64,000 nucleotides of DNA. Origin: an uncultured Acidimicrobiales bacterium (GTDB lineage: Bacteria; Actinomycetota; Acidimicrobiia; Acidimicrobiales; Bin134). The DNA is taken from positions 1,488,001 to 1,552,000 of the forward strand of contig OX638344.1 of the NCBI GenBank assembly GCA_951813555.1, in the 5' to 3' direction. Every line of letters starts with the position of its first letter. Position 1 is the stretch's first letter. Below, one piece after another: positions 50,890 to 60,895 of this stretch. The position numbers were made by a program, and so were the translations under genes. The notes beneath the pieces are model-generated. The model did not search any database. It had not been told where the DNA came from and saw only the letters and a list, made by a program, of their open reading frames with translations.

Positions 50890-52329
50890 CTACCAGCCCA
50901 GGTAGGTTGTCTTGGTCCATGTGTAGAAGTCCGTGGCGGTGGTTCCTTGCTCGCGAAATGTCGCAGAGGACGAATCTTTGACGCCGCCGAATGGCACGTT
51001 CAGGTCGAGGCCCGTCGTTGGGCGATTGACCTTTACGACGCCTGTCTGCACCCGGTGCGAGAATTCCATGGCTTCATCAATGCGCTTGGTGAATATGGAA
51101 GCAACCAGGCCGTAGCGCACGTTGTCAGCGAGGTCGATTGCCTCGTCCAACCCGTCGGCTCGCAGGAGAGCAACTACCGGCCCGAATATCTCTTTCTGCG
51201 CCGCAGCCGACGACGCGTTTACTCCGTTTAGAACAGTTGGTGAGACGAAAGTGGTGCCGTCGTCCGTGCTCCCTCCGCAGACCACTTCTGCGCCATCTGC
51301 CACTGCAGCGTCGATCGCGCCACGGACCTTCTGGGCCTGTGTTGCGGATACGACGGGACCCATCGATGAGGAGGGGTCGAGGCCCGAGCCGGGTGAAATT
51401 GCCCGTGCGTGGCCGACTAGCAAATCCAACAGGTCATCCATCATGTCCGCCGGGCAGATGACACGGCTCGTGGCCGTGCATGCTTGGCCCGTGAGTCCGA
51501 ATGAACTCTGGGCTATCGCCTGAGCCGCATAGTTGAGGTCGGCCGTGGGCCGGATCACGGTGGCGTTTTTGCCTCCCATTTCCAGCTGAACCCGGCCGCG
51601 ACGTCCAGATACGTTCTCATGGATTTTCCAGCCCACCTCGGTCGAGCCCGTGAAGCTCACCGCTCCTACGCGGGCGTCCGTTGCCAGGGCATGGCCCGGT
51701 GAGGGCCCATCGCCGTGCACTACGTTGAAGACCCCAGGCGCTGCCCCGGCTGCGGCAAATGCTCTCGCTAGGTGGTTTGCGCTCATTGGTGTAAGAGCAG
51801 CAGGTTTCAGCACGACGGTGTTCCCGGCCACTAGGGCGGGCGCAGCCTTCCAAGCCGGAATTGCCATGGGGAAATTCCATGGAGTGATGAGTCCAGCGAC
51901 GCCAACGGGGTGGCGGGTCACTCGTAGCTCAGTATCAGGACTGCTGCTGGCGAGCAGGTCGCCGCGGCTTCGTTGCCCTTCGCCCGCAAAGAAGCGGAGA
52001 ACGTCTATGGTTCGCTGAACCTCACCTAGGGCTTCGGTGAGCAGCTTGCCCTCCTCGCGGGTCATATCCTCGGCGATCGAGTCACGATCTGCCGCGATGT
52101 GGTCTGCGGCCAACTGGATGACTTCGCCGCGCGTGGGTGCGGGAAGGGCTGCCCATTCGCCTTGCGCCGCCTCTGCCGCGGCGATTGCTGAATCGATGTC
52201 GGCCTCGTCTCCTGCGGGGCTCACTGCGACGACAGTTGTCCCATTCGCGGGGTCATGTCGGGGGACAGAAGGGTCGCCCGACCATTCACCACCGATATAG
52301 TGCAGGGCCTGTTTGGGGAGACTTGTCAC
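50890..52329 (-). CDS. NAD(P)-dependent aldehyde dehydrogenase
   Basis: 479 aa. Catalytic Cys284 (GQACTAT), general-base Glu in LEMGGKN, cofactor loop FTGSTEVG and TPWNFPMAIPAWK. GTG 52329 gives MTSLPKQALHYIGGEWSG, whereas the frame continues into the permease shadow. Closest in feel to semialdehyde dehydrogenases (succinate- or alpha-ketoglutarate-semialdehyde type), but substrate is not determined. 14 bp from the permease stop. Confidence 0.92.
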   Translation of the reverse strand: MTSLPKQALHYIGGEWSGDPSVPRHDPANGTTVVAVSPAGDEADIDSAIAAAEAAQGEWAALPAPTRGEVIQLAADHIAADRDSIAEDMTREEGKLLTEALGEVQRTIDVLRFFAGEGQRSRGDLLASSSPDTELRVTRHPVGVAGLITPWNFPMAIPAWKAAPALVAGNTVVLKPAALTPMSANHLARAFAAAGAAPGVFNVVHGDGPSPGHALATDARVGAVSFTGSTEVGWKIHENVSGRRGRVQLEMGGKNATVIRPTADLNYAAQAIAQSSFGLTGQACTATSRVICPADMMDDLLDLLVGHARAISPGSGLDPSSSMGPVVSATQAQKVRGAIDAAVADGAEVVCGGSTDDGTTFVSPTVLNGVNASSAAAQKEIFGPVVALLRADGLDEAIDLADNVRYGLVASIFTKRIDEAMEFSHRVQTGVVKVNRPTTGLDLNVPFGGVKDSSSATFREQGTTATDFYTWTKTTYLGW

Positions 52330-52343
52330 CTGTCCTCCGGGGT

Positions 52344-53156
52344 TCACTCGGGTTGCCAGCGAACGACCAGGCGTTCGAGCAGAGCAACGGCAGCAAAGAG
52401 AACGAGGGCGAGGATCGAGGCGAAGACCATGGTTGCGTACAACAGGGAAGTTCGGAAGTTGAACGTCGAGAGGATGATGAGAGCTCCCAGTCCTTTGTCT
52501 GATCCGATCCATTCAGCGACGACCGCTCCGATTACTGAAGCCGTTGACGCGATCTTGAGGGACGCGAATAGGAATGGGAGCGACTTGTAGATGCGCAACT
52601 TCCAGAAGACTTCCCACCTGTTCGCGGAGAGCACCCGAAATAGCTCTAGAGACTGAGAATTGACGGACTCCAGCCCTTCCACCATGTTCACCAGGGTGGG
52701 GAAGAACGAGATCAAGGCCGCTATGACCAGTTTTGGGGCCAGCCCATTGCCGAGCATGAGCACTAGGACAGGCGCTATTGCAACGACAGGGATCGTGCGA
52801 ATCACAATCACGACGGGGAGGAACATTCGGCGCAGAATGCGGCTGTGTACGAACACGATCGCCAAGACGATGGCGCCGCCAGACCCGATCAAGAAACCGC
52901 CGATACTCTCGATTGCGGTGGGTTTGGTGTTCCGCCAGAGCGTGTCAAAGTCATTGTTGAGCGACTCCCAAACATCGCCGGGCGGCGGTACGACATAGTT
53001 CGGAACGTCTCGGATCGTGATGATGGCTTGCCAGGCCACGATGGTGACAACGAAGCCGAGAATCACCCAGAAGGCTGTCCGCAGATAGTTGTGCCATGGC
53101 TTGCGCGGCGGTCGCCGCGGCGGTGCGCTCTCGCTTGGGGCCGTCACTGGCTTCAT
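52344..53156 (-). CDS. ABC transporter permease, SsuC/TauC/ThiX type
   Basis: 270 aa with about six helices. ATG 53156 overlaps the ATPase stop (ATGA) and gives MKPVTAPSESAPPRRPPRKPW, a basic cytoplasmic N terminus. The EAA-type loop is SANRWEVFWKLRIYKSLPFLFASLKIA, and a C-terminal VGAVVAEWIGSDKGLGALI is characteristic of the nitrate/sulfonate/taurine/HMP-precursor permeases. It pairs with the ATPase upstream and probably with the NMT1-type lipoprotein. Confidence 0.9.
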   Translation of the reverse strand: MKPVTAPSESAPPRRPPRKPWHNYLRTAFWVILGFVVTIVAWQAIITIRDVPNYVVPPPGDVWESLNNDFDTLWRNTKPTAIESIGGFLIGSGGAIVLAIVFVHSRILRRMFLPVVIVIRTIPVVAIAPVLVLMLGNGLAPKLVIAALISFFPTLVNMVEGLESVNSQSLELFRVLSANRWEVFWKLRIYKSLPFLFASLKIASTASVIGAVVAEWIGSDKGLGALIILSTFNFRTSLLYATMVFASILALVLFAAVALLERLVVRWQPE

Positions 53157-53953
53157 GCGGTTTCCAACGCCTTCCGTACTTGCGCTGCGATAGCCACGAA
53201 ACCCGGCTCCTCGCGAAGGTCTGGTGTGCGCGGGTAGTCGATCGGCACATCGATTTCGGTATGTACACTGCCCGGGTTCGTGGACATGACAATCACCCGC
53301 TGCCCGAGGAACACTGCCTCGTCGATGCTGTGGGTTACGAAGATGATGGTTGTTCCGATCTCTGCCCAAATGTTGAGGAGCTCGACGTTGAGTCGATTGC
53401 GGGTGATGGCGTCGAGGGCGCCAAATGGTTCGTCCATGAGGAGAACCTGAGGCTGAGTCACCAGCGCCCGAGCTATGGAGACTCGTTGGCGCATCCCGCC
53501 GGACAATTCTTGGGGGTATGCCTGGTGGCGGCCGGCGAGCCCTACTAAGTCCAGCAATTCGGCGGGGTCCCTGTACGGCCTGGTGTGTCTGACTCTGCCG
53601 CCCACTTCCAGCGGGAGTTCGACATTTCTGATTGCCGTCCTCCATGGGAGTAGCGCAGCATCTTGGAAAACAAACCCGAGTTGTCGCGCTCGACGCGCCT
53701 GGCTAGGAGGAGCGCCAAAGACAGCCACGCTCCCAGAGACTGGTTCGAGGAGATCCGCGATCAAGCGGAGGAGCGTGGACTTCCCACAGCCCGATGGCCC
53801 GATAACGGTTGCAAACTGGCCAACCCCGACATCGACGGATACGTCTTGAAGGGCGATGATCTCACCTTGGTCTGTGGCAAAGCGGACAGTGGCGTTCGCG
53901 ACTTCAATCGCCACATTTGAGTCTTGTCTGTCCTTCAACTCCCCGGACCCCAC
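53153..53953 (-). CDS. ABC transporter ATP-binding protein, SsuB/TauB type
   Basis: 266 aa. Walker A GPSGCGKST, Q-loop FVFQDAALLPW, signature LSGGMRQR, Walker B LLMDEPFGALD and switch His in FVTHSIDEA. GTG start at 53953. First gene of the seven-gene minus-strand operon; an operator-like palindrome sits 44 bp upstream in the gap shared with the DapA-family gene. Confidence 0.93.
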   Translation of the reverse strand: MGSGELKDRQDSNVAIEVANATVRFATDQGEIIALQDVSVDVGVGQFATVIGPSGCGKSTLLRLIADLLEPVSGSVAVFGAPPSQARRARQLGFVFQDAALLPWRTAIRNVELPLEVGGRVRHTRPYRDPAELLDLVGLAGRHQAYPQELSGGMRQRVSIARALVTQPQVLLMDEPFGALDAITRNRLNVELLNIWAEIGTTIIFVTHSIDEAVFLGQRVIVMSTNPGSVHTEIDVPIDYPRTPDLREEPGFVAIAAQVRKALETA

Positions 53954-53996
53954 TCCGCTTCCTCAGCACAGGACGATTGCAGTGGACACTAGGCTA

Positions 53997-54009
53997 GTTG
54001 ACTGTCAAC
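53997..54009. promoter_or_regulatory. Perfect GntR operator-like palindrome between divergent operons
   Basis: GTTGACTGTCAAC is a perfect 6-1-6 palindrome, 61 bp before ATG 54070 on the plus strand and 44 bp before GTG 53953 on the minus strand, so one site could control both directions. An extra GTCAA half-site follows at 54011-54015. Matches the sites before the binding protein and gntR genes. Confidence 0.75.
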
Positions 54010-54069
54010 CGTCAATTACCCTAGCGTTCTCACCAGCTTGCGCTTCCAGCAGACCCTTCGAAAGCACTG

Positions 54070-54924
54070 ATGAACAAGATTCAGCTCCCGCGAGTTCTTG
54101 TGCCCGTGGTCACGCCATTTGCCCCAGACCTCGAAATAGACATGACTCGATTCCTGGCACATTGCGAAGAACTCGTTAGCGCTGGCGCAGGACTCACCCT
54201 GTTCGGGACGAACTCCGAAGCTAATTCTCTAGCACTCAGTGAGCGCGCAGACGTCTTGGCGGCTGTGCTCGCTCACGGGATTTCGACCGAACTCTTGATG
54301 GCGGGAACGGGCACCTGCTCAATCCCGGAGACAGTGACGTTGACTAAGGAGGCTGTGCGGGCCGGTTGCCCCGGAGTTCTCGTCCTTCCGACCTTCTTCT
54401 ATAGGGGCCAGACGACTGCCGGGATCGTTGCGTATTTCAGCGAGGTGATCGAGCGTGTGGCAGATGAGCGCCTGCGCATCTACCTCTACAACATTCCAAG
54501 TCTTACGGGAGTGTCGATTTCAATCGAGGTCGTCAGCCAGCTCGCTGGCCGTTACCCGACGGCAATAGCAGGTTTGAAGGACAGCTCGGGGGACTGGGCG
54601 ACAACCCAGGCCCTGATGCAAGAGGCGGTAGGGAGAGGCCTGGACGTCTATGTGGGATCCGAGCGCTTCTTGCTGCAAGCGCTGGCGGCAGGGGGTCGCG
54701 GCTGCATCAGCGCAACCGCGAATGTCAATGCCCGTGCGATCGTGGATCTGGCCAACAATCCAGAAAGCGCAGACGCCGACGACAAGCAGAGAGGTTTGGC
54801 AGCGATGAGAGCTGCATTCGAAAATTCTGGATCACTCATCCCAGTTGTTAAAGCGAATCTGGCGCTCCGCTATGCACACGATGGATGGCGCCGGGTACGG
54901 CCACCCTTGCAGGCCATCAGTTAG
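54070..54924 (+). CDS. Dihydrodipicolinate synthase/N-acetylneuraminate lyase family protein
   Basis: 284 aa class I aldolase-fold enzyme. Schiff-base Lys170 (AGLKDSSGDW) and Tyr140 (IYLYNIPS) are present, with GTNSEANSL at the carboxylate-binding loop in place of the usual GTTGE(S/A). Family members cleave or dehydrate 2-oxo acids (e.g. hydroxyproline, glucarate and aldonate catabolism), which fits the semialdehyde-type dehydrogenase in the divergent operon. Controlled by the palindrome upstream. Confidence 0.87.
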   Translation: MNKIQLPRVLVPVVTPFAPDLEIDMTRFLAHCEELVSAGAGLTLFGTNSEANSLALSERADVLAAVLAHGISTELLMAGTGTCSIPETVTLTKEAVRAGCPGVLVLPTFFYRGQTTAGIVAYFSEVIERVADERLRIYLYNIPSLTGVSISIEVVSQLAGRYPTAIAGLKDSSGDWATTQALMQEAVGRGLDVYVGSERFLLQALAAGGRGCISATANVNARAIVDLANNPESADADDKQRGLAAMRAAFENSGSLIPVVKANLALRYAHDGWRRVRPPLQAIS

Positions 54925-55565
54925 TGACTTACAACGCTCGCGATACACGCCTAGATCGGCCTGACTTCATGTGCGACTGAGTATCTTTCGGAGTTCATGC
55001 TGCTCTGCTACCTGGATGAATCGGGCAATACGGGCTCACGCCTTGATGACCCCCGCCAGCCGTATCACTATCTCGTCGCGGTTATGATCGGAGAGCACAA
55101 GGTTTCGCAACTTTCTGAACGGCTTGACGAGCTAGCAGCTGGAGCGGCGACAACAGCGAAGGTCGTGGAGTACCACGGCCAAGAGCTGTTCGCAGGCAGT
55201 GGGCCGTGGGATGGGGTGGAGCCTCATGTCCGGATTGGTGAGTATGAGAAGGCTCTCGCCGTGATTGCCGAGGTCGGCGCCCATATCGCTCATGCTTCGA
55301 TCAACAAGCCGGGTTTGGCACAGCGCGGTGCCTGGGCAAGCCCTCACTTGTACGCGTTGCAATTTCTGACGGAGAAAATTGATGGATGGATAGCGTCAAA
55401 CGCAGATCCACTATGTCGACGAGGGCTTCTTGTTGCTGATCAGAATCATCAAGAGGAGCAGTATGCCTTTGAACTCGTTCGCGAGATGCAGAAGTCTGGC
55501 GGTCCGATAGGTTCTCTCCTCGGAATTGCCAGAACGACAGAACACATTGTTGACAACGTGTATTT

Positions 55566-55580
55566 TGAACCTCCCCGGGT
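55566..55580 (+). repeat. Left terminal inverted repeat of the IS
   Basis: TGAACCTCCCCGGGT, exact inverted copy of 56861-56875; marks the left boundary, preceded by the TTT target duplication. Confidence 0.92.
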
Positions 55581-55615
55581 ATTGCGCAGTCTCCGACCCT
55601 TGAGAGGATGGAGCC

Positions 55616-56859
<1,244 letters not shown>

Positions 56860-56860
56860 A

Positions 56861-56875
56861 ACCCGGGGAGGTTCA
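56861..56875 (-). repeat. Right terminal inverted repeat of the IS
   Basis: ACCCGGGGAGGTTCA, exact complement of the left end; followed by the second TTT target copy at 56876-56878. Confidence 0.92.
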
Positions 56876-57087
56876 TTTCGCTCCGTCGGAGAGAAGTCGT
56901 GGTATCCAGTTGGCTGACCTAGTGGCATTCATCCTCAATAGGCGTGACCGGCATTTTGACAGTGGTGACAACCGAGCCTCAGCCAGAGCTGTTGGGCGGT
57001 TGTACAAGACTTGGGTCCTCCCTCGCGTCGTTACATGGCGAGCTAGGTGGCCGAGTTAGCAGGTTCGGAAACAGACGGGACCACGCG

Positions 57088-57116
57088 ACTGGGACCCGCG
57101 AAACGCGGGTCCCAGT
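57088..57116 (+). terminator. Hairpin terminator after the DUF3800 remnant
   Basis: A perfect 13-bp inverted repeat, ACTGGGACCCGCG / CGCGGGTCCCAGT, with a 3-nt AAA loop, 28 bp after the stop codon at 57059. No T-run follows. Strong enough to end transcription from either side; the tRNA-Pro gene on the opposite strand ends about 115 bp further on, so it may also limit read-through from there. The rest of 57117-57231 shows nothing convincing. Confidence 0.7.
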
Positions 57117-57231
57117 GGGTTGGACCAATGCACCTCGGTGACCCAAAGCGTCGTATGGCCTAACTCCATATTAGCGGTGAGGTGTGACAATTGGAATTAC
57201 TCACCCGCTGGGGCAACGACCGCCTGTCGAG

Positions 57232-57306
57232 TCGGGCTGGCCGGATTTGAACCGGCGACCCCCTGCTCCCAAAGCAGGTGCGCTGACCAAACTGCGCCAC
57301 AGCCCG
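57232..57306 (-). tRNA. tRNA-Pro (anticodon TGG)
   Basis: On the minus strand: acceptor CGGGCTG/CAGCCCG, D arm GCGCAGTTTGGTCAGCGC, anticodon stem CCTGC/GCAGG with loop TTTGGGA giving TGG, and T loop TTCAAAT. Discriminator A; CCA not encoded. Lies downstream of carD in the same direction. Confidence 0.94.
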
Positions 57307-57371
57307 TGTTGGGGGCAAGCGTACTTTGCCGTGGGGTGGTGGAGAGAAGCCTGTTTCGCGGTTGGGCGGGA

Positions 57372-57851
57372 TTAGGAGAGGGCTTGCTCCACTTGATCGA
57401 GGGCTTCGTCTTCGGAGACGTTGAGGGAGAAGCTCAGCTCGGACACCAGCACGTTGCGGGCTTTGGTGAACAGGCTTTTCTCGCCGGCGGAGAGTCCCTT
57501 GTTCTGGTCCCGCAAGGCCAGGTTCCGCACCACCTCGGCCACCTGGTAGACGTCGCCCGACTTGAGCTTCTCCTGGTGGTTCTTGAACCGGCGGCTCCAG
57601 TTGGCCGGCTCCCGCACATCCCGCTTGCGGAGCACCTCGAACAGGTCTTCCACATCCTCGGTGGAGATGGGCCACCGCATCCCTACTTCTTCGGCCTTGG
57701 CGACGGGCACCGACAGCACCATCTCGCCGTGGGCCATGCGCAGTACGAGGTATTCGGTCTTTTCCCCGAAGGCCTCTTTCATCTCTTTCTTGACGACGGT
57801 TGCCGCCCCGTGGTGGGGGTAGACGACCTTGTCACCTTTTTTGAACGTCAT
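57372..57851 (-). CDS. carD: CarD-family transcriptional regulator (CdnL-like)
   Basis: 159 aa, the usual CarD/CdnL length. The N-terminal RNA-polymerase-interacting domain reads KKGDKVVYPHHGAATV...EYLVLRMAHGEMVLSVPVAKAEEVGMR, followed by the helical DNA-binding domain with RFKNHQEKLKSGDVYQVAEVVRNLALRDQNKGLSAGEKSLFTKARNVLVSEL and the conserved W in ANWSRR. CarD stabilises the open promoter complex, notably at rRNA promoters. Usually essential in actinobacteria. Confidence 0.95.
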   Translation of the reverse strand: MTFKKGDKVVYPHHGAATVVKKEMKEAFGEKTEYLVLRMAHGEMVLSVPVAKAEEVGMRWPISTEDVEDLFEVLRKRDVREPANWSRRFKNHQEKLKSGDVYQVAEVVRNLALRDQNKGLSAGEKSLFTKARNVLVSELSFSLNVSEDEALDQVEQALS

Positions 57852-57997
57852 TGTGCTCCGAGGGGCTCAGGGGAACCCCCTAAGGATGCCATCAACGGAT
57901 GCGGTTTCGCATCTTGGGTGCGCTGTTCCTCTTCTGCCTCCCGCTTTCCGGTTGAACTCCATGCACAGCGGCAGCCCAGCGACCAAGATGGGCGAAG

Positions 57998-59020
57998 ATG
58001 GCTTCGCTTCGCACCGAGATAACCGAGATCGTCACCGGGCTGGGGATGCTCGGTTTGGCGTCGGTGGACGAGGCGCTGACGAACCGTCCCGCGGAGATGG
58101 TGGGGGTGGAGAGCCAGCACTACGAAAAGCTGGTTGCCGCTAGGGACGACGGCAAGTACGGGGTGCAGTTCGAGGAGGCCTGGGCCAACGGTGTGGCCTT
58201 TGCCGGGGCCGAGGACGGGCTGCGGGGAAGGCGGCCGAAGCGGGTGGAGTGGAAGGGGCCGCACCTGGCGCCCTCCTATGAGCAGACGCCGGCTGACCTG
58301 CGGATCGACCATGTGTATCTGGTGAGCTGCAAGTACGGGTCGAGGCTGCTGCACAACGTGTCGCCGGGGCATCTGTTCGAGCGGCTGCTGGAGGTAAGGC
58401 GAGCAGGTTCGGGGGACTGGTACGCCGAGGTGGCCCTGGCTGAGTACCAGGATCTCTATCAAGCCGCCCGCCAGTACCTGGTCGCCCACGAGGAAGGATT
58501 CGACGACCTGCCGCCTTCGGTCACCGATTTGAACGCCGACCAGCACAAGCGGCTGAAACGGCCCTTTGCCCGCCGCTGGCCCGAACCGCTGGCTGAGCCG
58601 GCTCGCTGGTTCTCGGTGGCGGTGTCGCAGTCTTCCGCCGAGCGATGGCTGAAGGCGCTGGGACGTCGGGCGACCAATCGGGAGGAGGCGTTGTGGCGCC
58701 TGCTGCGGCTCCAGCCTGCGCCCTATTTCGTGCTGGGTACCGACCATCGCCGCCGACCGGTGCGCTATCGGGTGGACACTCCGTGGGATTTTCGCCAGCG
58801 GTTCGCGTTCAAGTCGTTCGACGTTTGGCCCGAGGCCCGGGTGCAGCCGGTGGTGCGCTGGCGGGGCGACCTCATCGTCAAGGCCACCGACACTCCCGTG
58901 CATGTGGATGGCCATGTGGAGGTGCGCTGGAGCCATGGACGGTTCCAGGGCTCGCCCGAGGCCAAGGTCTACCTCAAGACCCCTCACTTGGAGACTCCCG
59001 GCTACACCGAGTTGTCGTAG
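57998..59020 (+). CDS. Conserved protein of unknown function
   Basis: 340 aa, soluble, no signal peptide. It starts MASLRTEITEIVTGLGMLGLASVDEAL and contains VYLVSCKYGSRLLHNVSPGHLFERLL near residue 108, a strand with acidic/Lys residues that faintly recalls restriction-endonuclease-like folds, but no family could be assigned. Arg/Trp-rich patches (RRPVRYRVDTPWDFRQRF) suggest nucleic-acid contact. Divergent from carD across 146 bp, convergent with the DUF429 gene. Confidence 0.65.
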   Translation: MASLRTEITEIVTGLGMLGLASVDEALTNRPAEMVGVESQHYEKLVAARDDGKYGVQFEEAWANGVAFAGAEDGLRGRRPKRVEWKGPHLAPSYEQTPADLRIDHVYLVSCKYGSRLLHNVSPGHLFERLLEVRRAGSGDWYAEVALAEYQDLYQAARQYLVAHEEGFDDLPPSVTDLNADQHKRLKRPFARRWPEPLAEPARWFSVAVSQSSAERWLKALGRRATNREEALWRLLRLQPAPYFVLGTDHRRRPVRYRVDTPWDFRQRFAFKSFDVWPEARVQPVVRWRGDLIVKATDTPVHVDGHVEVRWSHGRFQGSPEAKVYLKTPHLETPGYTELS

Positions 59021-59023
59021 AGC

Positions 59024-59737
59024 TCAGGCCCAGATGGCCATCTGGTAGCCGGTGGCGTCTACCTCGTCTGGTCCCAAGATCATCGCGGTGCCGGCCGCCA
59101 TGCGCCGGGCGGTCCAGGCCGCGGCGGCGGCGTCGAGCAGGTCGTCGATGGTCGCGCCTGGCACGGGGGCGGGAACCTCGGCCAGGTTGGAGAACTCCGG
59201 CGCCAGCACGGCCAATCGCTCGGCTCGCCCCTGTGGTTGGCGCTTGGATGATTCCATGGGCCTTCCGGCCAGAACGGCGAAACTGGTCTCGGGGTGGACT
59301 TCGGCCGCTCGGGGCTTGGGGTGGGGGGCTAGGTCTTCGGGAGTCAGCTCAGCACGCACCTCTCGCACCTTGGGCAGCAGATGGAACGCTTGGATGGACA
59401 GGCCCCGGCCGGTTTGGGCTCGTGCCATTTGGTTGGCCTCGGCGTGGTCGGCGGCGTCGAGCACGCACAGCGGTGGGGTCCAGAACAGCGAAGACCGGCG
59501 GGGGCCGAGCAACTCCCGGGCCTCGATGTCAGATCGGCGCAGGTCCTGGCCTGGGAGTCCGATGGGCATGTCAACGCCAACGGCCAACAGCCCCTGCGAC
59601 TGGGCCTCAGTCCACACCTCGGCAAATGACGGCCACAATGAGAACGCCACCGGCGAGCCGGGGTCGGTGCCGGTGATGGCCATGACCCACCCGCCCTTGG
59701 CCGCATCCACTCCGGCGACCAGAGCGGCGTCATTCAA
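59024..59737 (-). CDS. DUF429 family protein (predicted RNase H-like nuclease fold)
   Basis: 237 aa. Conserved acidic positions D11 (GVDAAKGGW) and D56 (VGVDMPIGLP) and the segment SSLFWTPPL followed by EVHPETSF match DUF429, predicted to adopt the RNase H fold. Its start overlaps the end of the glutaminyl cyclase gene by 8 bp. Target unknown. Confidence 0.85.
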   Translation of the reverse strand: MNDAALVAGVDAAKGGWVMAITGTDPGSPVAFSLWPSFAEVWTEAQSQGLLAVGVDMPIGLPGQDLRRSDIEARELLGPRRSSLFWTPPLCVLDAADHAEANQMARAQTGRGLSIQAFHLLPKVREVRAELTPEDLAPHPKPRAAEVHPETSFAVLAGRPMESSKRQPQGRAERLAVLAPEFSNLAEVPAPVPGATIDDLLDAAAAAWTARRMAAGTAMILGPDEVDATGYQMAIWA

Positions 59738-60848
59738 AGCGGACCTCGAACACGGTGGGCCAGCGCTTGCCGGTGATGAGGAACGTGCCGGTGTCGGGCC
59801 GGTAGGCGATGCCGTTGAGAACGTTGTTGCTGTCGGACAGCTCCGGGTGGGGGCTGATGATCCCGGCCATGTCGGCTTCGGCGATGACGGCGCCGGTGTC
59901 CGGGTTTATCACCACGATGCGGTCGGTGAGCCAGACGTTGGCCCACACATCGTCGCCGATGCACTCCAACTCGTTGAGCCGGTTGACCGGGCTGCCGTCG
60001 GCCCGGGTCACCGGCACCGATCCCAGCACCTCGAACGTCTCCGGGTGGCGGAAGGTGAGCGTGTTCGAACCGTCGCTCATCACCAGGCGGTCGCCGTCGT
60101 GGCACAGCCCCCAGCCTTCGCCGGAGTAGGCGAAGGTGCCGGTTTGCTCCAGCGTTTCCCGGTGGTGGACCGTGGCCGTGCCGGCCTGCCAGGTGAGCCA
60201 GATGAGCTGGTCGTCGACCAGGGCCAAGCCCTCCCCGAAGTGACGGGGTTCGCCGGGCGTTTCCTGGAGCACGCGGCCGGTGGGCAAGTCCACGATCCGC
60301 AGCACCGACTGCCCCCGCAGCCCGGTGCTCTCATACACCAGCCCGTCGAACCACAGCAGCCCTTGGGTGAACGCAGCGGTGTCGTGGGGGTACGTGGCCA
60401 GCACCTGGTAGCTGAGCCTTCCCGACCAAGACGGGGCCGGCGTGGCCCTGGCGGTCGGTTCTACCGTTGCCGGTGCGGTGGGCACTGGGGATGGGGCCGG
60501 AGGTTGGGCGGTTGGCCGGGCGGTTGGTTGGGGGACCGTACTGGTAGGCGCCGCGGTTGCCGGAGCGGTGGCCTCAGGAGCGGCTGTCATCTGGGCGGTC
60601 GGTGCCGCAGTTGCCGGAGCGGTGGCCTCCGGTGCGGCTGTCATCTGGGCGGTGGGTGCCGCAGTTGCCGGGACGGTTGGCTCGGGAGATGCCGACGGCG
60701 TCTGAGGTTCCGCGGTTTGTGCAGGAGCCGTCGCCCCAGGTGAAGCCGCTGGTGGGGGCGCGTCGCTGCCGCAGGCCGCCAATAGGGTGATGGCAGCCAG
60801 CAAACAGATTGCCGCGAAGAAGGCGCGAGTACGGGTCAGAGCAGCCAT
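59730..60848 (-). CDS. Glutaminyl-peptide cyclotransferase (plant/bacterial QC type), predicted lipoprotein
   Basis: 372 aa. Lipobox TLLAAC (Cys26), a 120-residue Ala/Pro/Thr-rich repeat spacer, then a five-bladed beta-propeller glutaminyl cyclase domain (YPHDTAAFTQGLLWFDGLVYESTG, NELECIGDDVWANVWLTDRIVVI, LNGIAYRPDTGTFLITGKRWPTVFEV). It would convert N-terminal Gln of exported proteins or peptides to pyroglutamate at the cell surface. Family length is about 250-260, the excess being the spacer. Confidence 0.9.
   Translation of the reverse strand: MAALTRTRAFFAAICLLAAITLLAACGSDAPPPAASPGATAPAQTAEPQTPSASPEPTVPATAAPTAQMTAAPEATAPATAAPTAQMTAAPEATAPATAAPTSTVPQPTARPTAQPPAPSPVPTAPATVEPTARATPAPSWSGRLSYQVLATYPHDTAAFTQGLLWFDGLVYESTGLRGQSVLRIVDLPTGRVLQETPGEPRHFGEGLALVDDQLIWLTWQAGTATVHHRETLEQTGTFAYSGEGWGLCHDGDRLVMSDGSNTLTFRHPETFEVLGSVPVTRADGSPVNRLNELECIGDDVWANVWLTDRIVVINPDTGAVIAEADMAGIISPHPELSDSNNVLNGIAYRPDTGTFLITGKRWPTVFEVRFE
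60556..60663 (-). repeat. Two tandem 54-bp repeats in the QC lipoprotein spacer
   Basis: Two near-identical 54-bp units (60556-60609 and 60610-60663, differing at about three bases) encode an 18-residue Ala/Thr/Pro-rich segment; a degraded third copy follows. Likely an expandable surface stalk. Confidence 0.85.
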
Positions 60849-60895
60849 TTTGGCTCAAATGCACCTCCAGCACAGAGGGGTGTCACACTGAGCGC

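Noticed and set aside
57120..58022. 300-codon plus-strand frame containing GLAGFEPATPCSQ
   Set aside because: That peptide is the familiar translation of an antisense tRNA gene (tRNA-Pro), and the rest is antisense to carD.
60556..60663. 54-bp repeat considered as a CRISPR or mobile repeat
   Set aside because: Two abutting in-frame copies encoding a Pro/Ala/Thr stalk; no spacers and no cas genes.
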